Of a stretch of 5,376 bases of DNA, positions 1 to 5,376 are shown piece after piece. This DNA is from Yoonia sp. (GTDB lineage Bacteria > Pseudomonadota > Alphaproteobacteria > Rhodobacterales > Rhodobacteraceae): NCBI GenBank assembly GCA_020627605.1, contig JAHDGO010000161.1, forward strand, positions 1-5,376, given 5' to 3'. The first letter of the stretch is position 1. Each line of letters starts with the position of its first letter. A model generated the notes under the pieces. That model made no database searches. It was not told the DNA's origin and was given only the letters and a program-made list of their open reading frames with translations. The position numbers and the translations under genes are program-made.

Positions 1-1
1 G

Positions 2-2164
2 CTTTGCAATAGCTGCATTAAAGCCAAACGTCTCAACCCCCATGGTCACGTCATGGATCGCCTTGTGCAACGCGCGCAGCAGGTCATCGTCACCGTCTGC
101 GGTGCCGTCATCCATCGCGGCAATCTCGCTTGCGACGCGGTGCACGCGCGACAGGTGTTTATGCGTGGCCTCGGCCCCTGAGGCCGTCCATTCCACGTCG
201 CGTTCCGGTGGGCTGTCGGACAGCACAAACCAGCGGGCGGTGTCGGCGCCGTATTTTTCCAGTATGTCATCAGGGTCAACGACGTTCTTTTTCGACTTCG
301 ACATCTTGGCCGAGGGGATGACCTCCACCTCTGTTCCGTCCGCCAGTTTGCCGTCGGTGACATCCTCTGGCAGGTGATAAACCGGGCGGTCCTTCGCGTC
401 GCGCGTCTGATAAATCTCATGTGTAACCATGCCTTGGGTGAACAGCGCGTCAAACGGTTCTTCCGTGCCTTGCGGCAGGTGACCGGTCATCTGCATCGCA
501 CGGGCAAAAAAACGGCTGTAGAGCAAGTGCAGGATCGCGTGTTCGATACCGCCGATATATTGGTCCACGTTCATCCAGTAGGACGCGTCTTCCAGATCGG
601 TTGGCTCTGCGGCATTGGGCGCGGTGAAGCGGGCGAAATACCACGAGGAATCCACAAAGGTGTCCATCGTGTCGGTTTCACGCTGTGCGGGCTTGCCACA
701 GGACGGGCAGGCGCAGTCGCGCCACGTCGGGTGGCGGTCCAGCGGGTTGCCGGGCACGTCAAAGCTGACATCATAAGGCAGCTCAACCGGCAGATTTTCC
801 TTTTTCTCGGGCACGACGCCACAGTCGTCACAATGGACCACCGGGATCGGACAGCCCCAATAGCGCTGGCGGCTCAGCCCCCAGTCGCGCAGGCGGAACT
901 TTGTGACGCCCTGGCCGATGCCATTGGCCTCACAAAAGGCGATGGCGCTGGCGATACCTGCGTCACCGGTCTGTTCTGTCTCTCCGGCGAAGCCCTTGAT
1001 GTAGATCACCTTTTCGGACTTCGGTGGGACGTAAGCATCGCCGCCATGCTCTGGCAAGGTGGTGCCATCATCATTGGCAGGCGCATAGGTGCTGACAACA
1101 GGCAGCCCATATTTGCGTGCGAAATCAAGGTCGCGCTGGTCATGGGCCGGGCAGCCGAAAATAGCACCGGTGCCATAGTCCATCAGGATGAAGTTCGCGA
1201 TATAGACGGGCAGGTCAGGCTGACCCGCCAGCGGGTGCCTGACGGTCAGCCCGGTGTCATACCCCAGCTTTTCAGCCTTCTCGATGGCCTCGGCCGTGGT
1301 GCCGCCCTTGCGGCAGTCGGCACAGAAGGCGGCGAGTTTGTCGTCATCCGCCTCCAGCTCTTTCGCCAGCGGGTGGTCGGGTGAGATGCCCACAAAAGAT
1401 GCGCCCATCAGCGTATCGGGCCGCGTCGTATAAACCTCAATCTCGCCAGCGTCGTCAGTGCGCGCAAAGCTGAATTGCAGACCACGTGATTTGCCGATCC
1501 AGTTGGCCTGCATCAGTTTGACTTTGGCAGGCCAATTGTCGAGGCTGTCCAGCGCGGTCAGCAGTTCTTCGGAATAATCGCTGATCTTGAAGAACCATTG
1601 CACCAGCTCGCGCCGCTCAACCTCTGCCCCGGATCGCCAGCCTTTGCCGTCAATCACCTGTTCATTGGCCAAGACGGTCATATCGACCGGGTCCCAGTTC
1701 ACGACAGCTTTCTTGCGGTAAATCAGTCCCTTGGACAGAAAATCAATGAACAGCGCCTGCTGCTGGCCGTAGTAATCCGGGTCACAGGTCGCAAATTCGC
1801 GGGACCAGTCGATGGACAGGCCCAGCGGTTTCATCTGCGCGCGCATGTCGGCGATGTTCTGATAGGTCCAGTCCTTGGGGTGCCCGCCAATGGCCATGGC
1901 TGCGTTTTCCGCAGGCATGCCGAACGCGTCCCATCCCATTGGGTGCAGAATGTTGTGGCCGGTTGCCAGTTTGTAGCGCGCGATCACGTCGCCCATGGTG
2001 TAGTTGCGCACATGCCCCATGTGGATCCGGCCAGAGGGGTAAGGGAACATCTCCAGCACGTAATACTTCGGCTTGTCGGTGCTGCGCACAGCCTTGAAGG
2101 TCTGGGCGTCGTCCCAGGCAGATTGCCATTTCGCCTCGATCGCGGCGGGGGTGTAGCTGGTCAT
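2..2164 (-). CDS. leuS: Leucyl-tRNA synthetase, C-terminus cut off by window edge
   Basis: This class I aminoacyl-tRNA synthetase attaches leucine to tRNA-Leu in the cytoplasm and edits mischarged tRNA. The minus-strand frame is open from the ATG at 2164-2162 to the left edge, giving 721 residues; the family is usually about 850-870, so roughly 130-150 C-terminal residues are missing. The HIGH signature appears as HMGH at residues 48-51, after the FPYPSGRIH run. The CP1 editing domain shows TTRPDT at 246-251 and HDQRD at 341-345, whose last Asp matches the conserved editing aspartate. Two Cys pairs (C445/C448 and C486/C489) look like a zinc-binding insertion. RETDTMDTF and [12 protein letters not shown] follow, then KMSKS at 620-624. 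The last visible residues (FNAAIAK) belong to the anticodon-binding helical domain. The start is supported by GGAAAG (2179-2174) nine bases upstream and by the typical [11 protein letters not shown] opening. Identification is very secure. Confidence 0.98.
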   Translation of the reverse strand, partial: MTSYTPAAIEAKWQSAWDDAQTFKAVRSTDKPKYYVLEMFPYPSGRIHMGHVRNYTMGDVIARYKLATGHNILHPMGWDAFGMPAENAAMAIGGHPKDWTYQNIADMRAQMKPLGLSIDWSREFATCDPDYYGQQQALFIDFLSKGLIYRKKAVVNWDPVDMTVLANEQVIDGKGWRSGAEVERRELVQWFFKISDYSEELLTALDSLDNWPAKVKLMQANWIGKSRGLQFSFARTDDAGEIEVYTTRPDTLMGASFVGISPDHPLAKELEADDDKLAAFCADCRKGGTTAEAIEKAEKLGYDTGLTVRHPLAGQPDLPVYIANFILMDYGTGAIFGCPAHDQRDLDFARKYGLPVVSTYAPANDDGTTLPEHGGDAYVPPKSEKVIYIKGFAGETEQTGDAGIASAIAFCEANGIGQGVTKFRLRDWGLSRQRYWGCPIPVVHCDDCGVVPEKKENLPVELPYDVSFDVPGNPLDRHPTWRDCACPSCGKPAQRETDTMDTFVDSSWYFARFTAPNAAEPTDLEDASYWMNVDQYIGGIEHAILHLLYSRFFARAMQMTGHLPQGTEEPFDALFTQGMVTHEIYQTRDAKDRPVYHLPEDVTDGKLADGTEVEVIPSAKMSKSKKNVVDPDDILEKYGADTARWFVLSDSPPERDVEWTASGAEATHKHLSRVHRVASEIAAMDDGTADGDDDLLRALHKAIHDVTMGVETFGFNAAIAK

Positions 2165-2173
2165 CTTGCTTGT

Positions 2174-2179
2174 CTTTCC
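2174..2179 (-). promoter_or_regulatory. Ribosome binding site of leuS
   Basis: On the minus strand GGAAAG lies nine bases before the ATG at 2164, which fixes the leuS start. An out-of-frame ATG further upstream (2219) lacks an equally good site and would read into leuS in the wrong frame. Confidence 0.6.
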
Positions 2180-2270
2180 AAATCACGTCTCCCGCCGGTG
2201 GCAGGCTTGGGTCAGTCATAATGGGCGGTGAAACGGATGGCTATAGGGGCCACGCGGAAAGCTATCGCGC

Positions 2271-2303
2271 AAAAAGAAAGAGCGGCCCCAAAGGGACCGC
2301 TCT
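2271..2303 (-). terminator. Rho-independent terminator of the porin gene
   Basis: Read on the minus strand, an 11-bp stem (AGAGCGGTCCC pairing with GGGGCCGCTCT, with one G-U pair) closes a three-base TTT loop at 2303-2279. It is followed by a T-rich tract, TTTCTTTTT, at 2279-2271. It begins 23 bases past the porin stop codon. GC-rich stem, tight loop and U-tract together make a convincing intrinsic terminator. It also separates porin transcription from leuS, which starts about 107 bases further on in the same direction and so probably has its own promoter or depends on read-through. Confidence 0.88.
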
Positions 2304-2326
2304 GACTTTAGGTACTTCTGCTTCGC

Positions 2327-3415
2327 TTAGAAGGAGAAGGAAACCTCAACGGTTGTCCCGTGCATGTACTCTGGGTCACCGATTTCGTCGTTGGCTTCGT
2401 TGGCTTCGTCTTCTGCATAGGAGATCAGCAGCTCAGCACCACCGCCCAGGTCATATGTACCTGCAACGTAGTAAGCGCCAGTTGCGTCCGCATCGCCAGC
2501 TGTTGTGGAGATGTAGCCTGCCAGCAGTGTCAGGCCGTTACCTACGTCGTAGGAACCTTCAACACCAACTTCGGAGGAGTCGTCTGCGTCTGCGTCTGTT
2601 GCGCCACCAGCAAAGTCATAGAATGCGCTGACGGAGATTGGGCCGTCTGCGTAGTCTGCAGATACACCGTATGCATCTTCAGATGGATCGTTGACAGAGT
2701 AGTATGCACCCAGGGTCACAGGACCGGCAGGGTAGGACACGCCGATACCGAAAGACGATTCTGTTTCGTCATCGATGTAGGCCAGTGTGATTTCTGCGCC
2801 AGCGGCGGAAGCTGTACCAGCGATACCGAAGATCTGTGGTGTGCCAGCGAATTCCTGCTGGTAAGCAACTTCAACAGAAGCAACACCGAAGTCACCGGAA
2901 GCATAGACCTGCAGTGCGTCAACGTCGTCTTCAGCAGTCGCGCCATCAGCGTCAACACCGTAAGAAATCTTGGCGTCTACGCCGCCAACAGTTGCTTCAC
3001 CAACCAGCATGGCTTCGAAGCCAGCAACGTCAAAGTGTACGTCCTGGTCGTTGAAACCGGCAACGGAGTCACCGTCAACACCGCCCCAGTTTGCTTCTGC
3101 AACTGGATCAACGTCACCGAAGGACAATGCTGCGCCGTCTGTGGACAGCTTCAGAACGAAGTCGCTTGTGACAACTTCATCGCTCAGGCTGTCGTCAACA
3201 ACGTTCAGGCCGAATGTTGCTTCAGCAGTTACGCCGTTGTCCAGACCTGCGGTCATGGTCACGTCGACGTCGGAGCTCCAGTAGAAGCCGTCTTCGATAT
3301 CGTCGTTGTAGCCCAGTGTTGCTTCACCGGCAAAGCCGATGCCGGCATGGCCGTCAGCAGCAGCAGCGCCGGCAAATGCGACGATCGCTGTTGTTGTAAG
3401 AAGGATGCTTTTCAT
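2327..3415 (-). CDS. Outer-membrane porin, highly acidic
   Basis: Complete 362-residue protein, read as a general diffusion porin of the Gram-negative porin superfamily (Rhodobacter-type): a beta-barrel passing small solutes across the outer membrane. Residues 1-20 form a classic signal peptide: Lys at position 2, a hydrophobic core, and an Ala-rich end with cleavage near AAA/ADG. The mature part shows alternating beta-strand patterns (for example AEATFGLNVV, ITLAYIDDE, VTLGAYYSV, ISVSAFYDF) and ends in VEVSFSF, the terminal Phe expected for BAM-dependent insertion. There is no Cys. By my hand count the mature protein has about 67 Asp/Glu, two Lys (K89, K149) and no Arg. GAGGG (3429-3425) lies nine bases before the ATG. 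Codon choice (GTT, GGT, GAA, GCA, AAC) and GC near 53-57% in sampled lines differ from neighbours at about 65-70%, as expected of a very highly expressed gene. Family confidence is high; substrate preference is unknown. Confidence 0.9.
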   Translation of the reverse strand: MKSILLTTTAIVAFAGAAAADGHAGIGFAGEATLGYNDDIEDGFYWSSDVDVTMTAGLDNGVTAEATFGLNVVDDSLSDEVVTSDFVLKLSTDGAALSFGDVDPVAEANWGGVDGDSVAGFNDQDVHFDVAGFEAMLVGEATVGGVDAKISYGVDADGATAEDDVDALQVYASGDFGVASVEVAYQQEFAGTPQIFGIAGTASAAGAEITLAYIDDETESSFGIGVSYPAGPVTLGAYYSVNDPSEDAYGVSADYADGPISVSAFYDFAGGATDADADDSSEVGVEGSYDVGNGLTLLAGYISTTAGDADATGAYYVAGTYDLGGGAELLISYAEDEANEANDEIGDPEYMHGTTVEVSFSF

Positions 3416-3424
3416 GGATTTTTT

Positions 3425-3429
3425 CCCTC
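3425..3429 (-). promoter_or_regulatory. Ribosome binding site of the porin gene
   Basis: On the minus strand GAGGG is followed by nine A/T-rich bases and then the ATG at 3415. This is a strong Shine-Dalgarno sequence with an unstructured spacer, consistent with high expression, and it supports the start that gives a full signal peptide. Confidence 0.75.
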
Positions 3430-3436
3430 GCGTTAT

Positions 3437-3452
3437 GCATTCCCAAGAATGC
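3437..3452 (-). promoter_or_regulatory. Small hairpin in the porin leader
   Basis: GCATTC and GAATGC form a perfect 6-bp stem around a four-base loop (TTGG on the minus strand). The hairpin would sit in the porin mRNA leader about seven bases upstream of the ribosome binding site. It could stabilise the leader or be chance; the sequence shows only the symmetry. Confidence 0.35.
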
Positions 3453-3507
3453 CAGATGTACTAGCATTGCGGAGTAACTGCGCCTATCGCCCCCCAACCT
3501 CAAGTGA

Positions 3508-3536
3508 ATTAGGGGTTTGATAAGCCTCTTTGGCAA
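3508..3536 (-). promoter_or_regulatory. Candidate sigma-70-type porin promoter
   Basis: On the minus strand TTGCCA (3536-3531, five of six matches to TTGACA) is separated by exactly 17 bases from CCTAAT (3513-3508, four of six matches to TATAAT). Transcription would start near 3500, giving a leader of about 85 bases that contains the 3437-3452 hairpin. This is the best-spaced pair I found in the divergent region, but the match is by eye only. Confidence 0.4.
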
Positions 3537-3539
3537 AAA

Positions 3540-3549
3540 TGATGCATCA
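3540..3549. repeat. 10-bp perfect palindrome in the divergent region
   Basis: TGATGCATCA is its own reverse complement. It lies four bases upstream of the proposed porin -35 hexamer, where an activator or repressor of the porin could bind, and about 93 bases before the yggS start. The flanking bases do not extend the symmetry. A regulatory role is inferred from position only. Confidence 0.4.
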
Positions 3550-3581
3550 AGGTCACACAATCTTTTCGACCATGACATCAG

Positions 3582-3602
3582 GTGAAATTCACACTATTTC
3601 AC
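3582..3602. repeat. 7-7-7 inverted repeat upstream of yggS
   Basis: GTGAAAT (3582-3588) and ATTTCAC (3596-3602) are perfect inverted repeats separated by seven bases. Inside the same stretch, GTGAA-A-TTCAC (3582-3592) is a second, overlapping perfect symmetry, so TTCAC occurs twice on the plus strand. The element ends 39 bases before the yggS ATG. It could be an operator for a dimeric regulator or a weak RNA hairpin; nothing identifies the binding protein. Confidence 0.4.
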
Positions 3603-3630
3603 GTCGAAACCTCCCGTGATCCTTATTTCT

Positions 3631-3636
3631 AGGAAG
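3631..3636 (+). promoter_or_regulatory. Ribosome binding site of yggS
   Basis: AGGAAG lies five bases before the ATG at 3642 (the AGGA core is seven bases away). A TTG codon directly precedes that ATG in frame, but the ATG has the better codon and normal spacing, so it is the preferred start. Confidence 0.65.
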
Positions 3637-3641
3637 CATTG

Positions 3642-4295
3642 ATGTCGCTGGCCGAAATCCAGACACGTATCGCCAAAGCCTGTGAAGAGGCCGGTCGCGC
3701 AACAGCCGAGATAAAACTGGTTGCAGTTTCGAAAGTTCAGCCAAACGCGCGAGTCGCCGCTGTGCTGGATCAGGGCCACAGGACCTTTGGCGAGAACAAG
3801 GTGCAAGAGGCAGCTGGCAAATGGCCGGACTTTCGCATGGCCTATGATGATATCGAACTGCACCTGATCGGACCCTTGCAGACCAACAAGGTCAAGCAGG
3901 CCATGCAGCTGGCAGAGGCGATCCACACCGTTGATCGCCCCAAGCTGGCCAACACCATTGCCCGTCACGCGCAGGATCTGGGGCAATGTCCTGACCTGTT
4001 CGTGCAGGTGAACACCGGCGAAGAGACGCAGAAATCCGGCGTTCTGCCGACCGATGCCGATGATTTCATCGCAGAGGTGCGCGCGCTTGATCTGCCGGTG
4101 AAAGGTTTGATGTGCATCCCGCCGGTTGACGAAGAGCCGTCACTGCACTTTGCACTTCTTGCCAAGATCGCCGCCCGCAATGGTCTTGATGGTCTGTCCA
4201 TGGGGATGAGCAGTGATTTTGAACGCGCCATTGCACTGGGGGCCACGCATATCCGCGTGGGCTCTGCCATCTTCGGCGCACGGGACAACGGGTGA
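3642..4295 (+). CDS. yggS: YggS/PLPBP family pyridoxal-phosphate homeostasis protein
   Basis: Complete 217-residue member of the YggS/PROSC (PLPBP) family. These are cytoplasmic single-domain proteins with the fold of the alanine racemase N-terminal domain; they bind PLP and keep its free level, and with it amino-acid pools, in balance without a known catalytic activity. The PLP-binding lysine is K31 in KLVAVSK. Other family blocks are FGENKVQEA (49-57), HLIGPLQTNK (74-83), the KSG/KGLMCIPP region, SMGMSSDFE (186-194) and the phosphate-binding RVGSAIFG (205-212). Length is slightly below the usual 220-235, with a short N-terminus. The start is the ATG at 3642, with AGGAAG upstream. The gene is divergent from the porin, and its stop codon overlaps the start of the rluA-type gene, so the two are probably one transcription unit. 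Identification is secure. Confidence 0.95.
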   Translation: MSLAEIQTRIAKACEEAGRATAEIKLVAVSKVQPNARVAAVLDQGHRTFGENKVQEAAGKWPDFRMAYDDIELHLIGPLQTNKVKQAMQLAEAIHTVDRPKLANTIARHAQDLGQCPDLFVQVNTGEETQKSGVLPTDADDFIAEVRALDLPVKGLMCIPPVDEEPSLHFALLAKIAARNGLDGLSMGMSSDFERAIALGATHIRVGSAIFGARDNG

Positions 4296-4939
4296 GCGAT
4301 ACATACGACCCCCCGCAAACCCCGCTGAACATCCTGCACGATGATCATGAGGTGCTGCTGGTCGACAAACCCGGCGGCCTGTTGTCGGTGCCGGGCAAGG
4401 GGCCGCATCTGGCCGATTGTCTGATGGCGCGGGTACAGGCGGTGTTTCCCACCGCACTGCTGGTGCACCGGCTGGACCGTGACACATCCGGCGTGATGGT
4501 CTTTGCCCTGACCCCGCACGCACAGCGCCACTTAGGTCTGCAATTTGAAAAACGGCAAACGAAAAAGACCTACATTGCCCGTGTCTGGGGGCAGATGGCG
4601 GAAAAGACCGGCACGGTTGACCTGCCGCTGATCGTCGATTGGCCGAACCGGCCGAAACAGATGGTCGACCATGAAAACGGCAAAGCTGCCGTGACCGACT
4701 GGCGGGTGATCAGGGCAAAGGGTGGTGAGACGCGTGTGCGCCTGATGCCCCGGACCGGGCGGTCGCATCAGTTGCGGGTGCATATGCTGGCGCTGGGGCA
4801 CCCGATCTTGGGTGATCCGTTCTATTCCACAGGTCCGGCGCGCGACCATCCGCGCCTGATGCTGCATTCCGAAACCCTGCAATTCCGTCACCCGGACGGC
4901 GGGCAGGGGATGCGGATCACGGCAAAATGTCCGTTTTAA
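4292..4939 (+). CDS. rluA: RluA-type pseudouridine synthase
   Basis: Complete 215-residue enzyme that isomerises uridine to pseudouridine in structured RNA. It has no N-terminal S4 domain, and its length is close to E. coli RluA (219 residues), the dual enzyme for 23S rRNA U746 and U32 of several tRNAs. Visible blocks are LLVDKPGGLLSVPGK (22-36); HRLDRDTSG (59-67) with catalytic Asp62; KKTYIARVWG; VDLPLIVDWPNRPKQ, with DWPNRPKQ at 116-123, a stretch strongly resembling RluA itself; and GRSHQLRVHMLALGHPILGDPFY from residue 156. The start is GTG at 4292, which overlaps the yggS stop as GTGA; no ATG lies nearby and the visible ribosome binding site is weak (GGGA about nine bases upstream), so coupling to yggS translation is likely. 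The RluA-family call is secure. The exact substrate (RluA rather than another RluA-clade member) is inferred from sequence resemblance. Confidence 0.93.
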   Translation: MSDTYDPPQTPLNILHDDHEVLLVDKPGGLLSVPGKGPHLADCLMARVQAVFPTALLVHRLDRDTSGVMVFALTPHAQRHLGLQFEKRQTKKTYIARVWGQMAEKTGTVDLPLIVDWPNRPKQMVDHENGKAAVTDWRVIRAKGGETRVRLMPRTGRSHQLRVHMLALGHPILGDPFYSTGPARDHPRLMLHSETLQFRHPDGGQGMRITAKCPF

Positions 4940-5376
4940 CGCAGAAACGCCCTGATTGCGTCGATCTCTGATTGTGCAATCTGATGTCCGCCGGGGTGCC
5001 AGTGGACTGTGACGTCAGCGCCCTGTGCCGTCAGATAGTCCGCAAGCGCCTGCGTCATTTCGGCCGGACAAATCGGATCGCGCTGTCCGGCGGTGATCAA
5101 CACGCGTCGGTCTCTCAAGCCCGGTTGCGGCGTGGGAGACCATGGGATCAGCGGATGCATCAGAATCAGATCGTCGACCAGATCGGCCTCTGCCAGTGCC
5201 ACTGCGGCCAGAATGTTCGCCCCGTTTGAATACCCCAGCCCGATGGTGCGCGGTGCATCTGTGCTGATTTGTTCAGCTCGCATGAACGCGGCCATCGCAT
5301 CCCGCAGGGTGGCCAGATCATCCATGTCGTAGACACCTTCGCCAGTGCGGCTGAAGTAACGCAGCGCGCCATGCTC
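4936..5376 (-). CDS. Alpha/beta-hydrolase (carboxylesterase, MhqD/YpfH-like), N-terminus beyond window
   Basis: This minus-strand frame is open from the right edge to TAA at 4938-4936, giving 146 C-terminal residues. An ATG at 5325 is unlikely to be the start: the frame continues upstream with EHGALRYFSRTGEGVYD, a segment seen in MhqD/YpfH-type carboxylesterases, and starting at 5325 would remove the first strands of the fold. All three catalytic positions are visible, counted from the first residue in the window: nucleophile Ser50 in GLGYSNGAN (the G-x-S-x-G elbow), Asp100 in ITAGQRDPICP, and His131 in HPGGHQI. Relatives are serine hydrolases of about 200-220 residues acting on carboxylic esters; some are linked to quinone or catechol stress beside ring-cleaving dioxygenases. 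The substrate here is unknown. The stop overlaps the convergent rluA stop by four bases. Confidence 0.88.
   Translation of the reverse strand, partial: EHGALRYFSRTGEGVYDMDDLATLRDAMAAFMRAEQISTDAPRTIGLGYSNGANILAAVALAEADLVDDLILMHPLIPWSPTPQPGLRDRRVLITAGQRDPICPAEMTQALADYLTAQGADVTVHWHPGGHQIAQSEIDAIRAFLR

Larger units (their letters stand above)
2165..2326. other. Intergenic region between porin and leuS
   Basis: This 162-base stretch holds the porin terminator and the leuS ribosome binding site. I see no convincing leuS promoter. The best -10-like string is TATAGC on the minus strand around 2245-2240, but no good -35 hexamer sits at the right distance. No small gene is supported here. Confidence 0.5.
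3416..3641. promoter_or_regulatory. Divergent intergenic region, porin / yggS
   Basis: This 226-base region drives the porin leftward and yggS-rluA rightward. It is AT-richer than the adjoining housekeeping genes. It contains the porin ribosome binding site, leader hairpin and candidate promoter on the left, and the 10-bp palindrome, the 7-7-7 inverted repeat and the yggS ribosome binding site on the right. I could not pick a convincing yggS promoter: TTATTT at 3623-3628 could be a -10 but has no matching -35. No small ORF or RNA gene is supported. Confidence 0.6.

Noticed and set aside
374..1384. Plus-strand open frame of 336 codons opposite leuS
   Set aside because: The leuS frame on the other strand carries all LeuRS signatures across this stretch. 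This frame has no family resemblance and arises from high GC content.
1782..2219. Minus-strand 145-codon frame starting 55 bases upstream of leuS and running into it out of frame
   Set aside because: The ribosome binding site and protein similarity favour the leuS frame. The translation has no recognisable domain and is basic and Arg-rich, as shadow frames are.
1598..2221. Plus-strand frame of 207 codons opposite the 5' part of leuS
   Set aside because: Antisense shadow with no ribosome binding site and no domain. leuS is unambiguous here.
2360..3520. Plus-strand open frame of 386 codons opposite the porin
   Set aside because: It is a mirror of the porin gene. The translation is unnaturally rich in Cys and Val, has no recognisable domain and has no ribosome binding site, and the open frame follows from the porin's codon bias.
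3354..3578. Minus-strand 74-codon frame across the porin leader and signal peptide region
   Set aside because: It overlaps the porin start in another frame, ends in a Cys/Arg run that is the shifted signal-peptide sequence, and would occupy the porin promoter.
3623..3628. TTATTT as a -10 element for yggS
   Set aside because: No acceptable -35 hexamer lies 16-18 bases upstream, and it is only three bases before the ribosome binding site, which would leave almost no leader.
3965..4531. Minus-strand 188-codon frame opposite yggS and rluA
   Set aside because: It crosses two well-identified plus-strand genes, has no domain and looks like GC-rich antisense.
1..5376. Search for tRNA or rRNA genes, CRISPR repeats, insertion sequences, phage or toxin-antitoxin genes
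   Set aside because: Nothing supports any of these. The window is almost filled by five conserved genes, and the two intergenic regions are too short and show only promoter, terminator and small symmetrical sites.

Overview
The window looks like ordinary chromosomal DNA from an alphaproteobacterium, most likely a marine Rhodobacterales (Roseobacter-type) relative. The reasons are the composition (about 60-70% GC in sampled housekeeping segments), a very acidic Gram-negative porin with a typical signal peptide, and the character of the housekeeping proteins. The taxonomic placement is an inference from protein character; no marker RNA gene is present.

Layout from left to right. (1) Positions 2-2164, minus strand: leucyl-tRNA synthetase (leuS), with about 721 N-terminal residues present and the C-terminal tRNA-binding part cut off by the left edge. 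(2) Positions 2165-2326: a short intergenic stretch holding the porin's intrinsic terminator and the leuS ribosome binding site. (3) Positions 2327-3415, minus strand: a complete 362-residue outer-membrane porin with no arginine and only two lysines in the mature protein. (4) Positions 3416-3641: a divergent regulatory region with a likely porin promoter, a leader hairpin, a 10-bp palindrome and a 7-7-7 inverted repeat. (5) Positions 3642-4295, plus strand: the YggS/PLPBP pyridoxal-phosphate homeostasis protein. (6) Positions 4292-4939, plus strand: an RluA-type pseudouridine synthase, overlapping yggS by 4 bp and probably translationally coupled to it. (7) Positions 4936-5376, minus strand: the C-terminal part of an alpha/beta-hydrolase (carboxylesterase, MhqD/YpfH-like), convergent with rluA and overlapping it by 4 bp. 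It runs off the right edge.

Three genes serve translation or cofactor housekeeping: leuS charges tRNA-Leu, rluA modifies rRNA/tRNA, and yggS buffers PLP. The porin is probably the most strongly expressed gene, with its own promoter, its own strong terminator and a shifted codon usage. I found no mobile element, CRISPR array, RNA gene or phage gene, and no sign of a previously undescribed system. The points most worth a second look are the arginine-free porin and the symmetrical sites in the porin/yggS divergent region.
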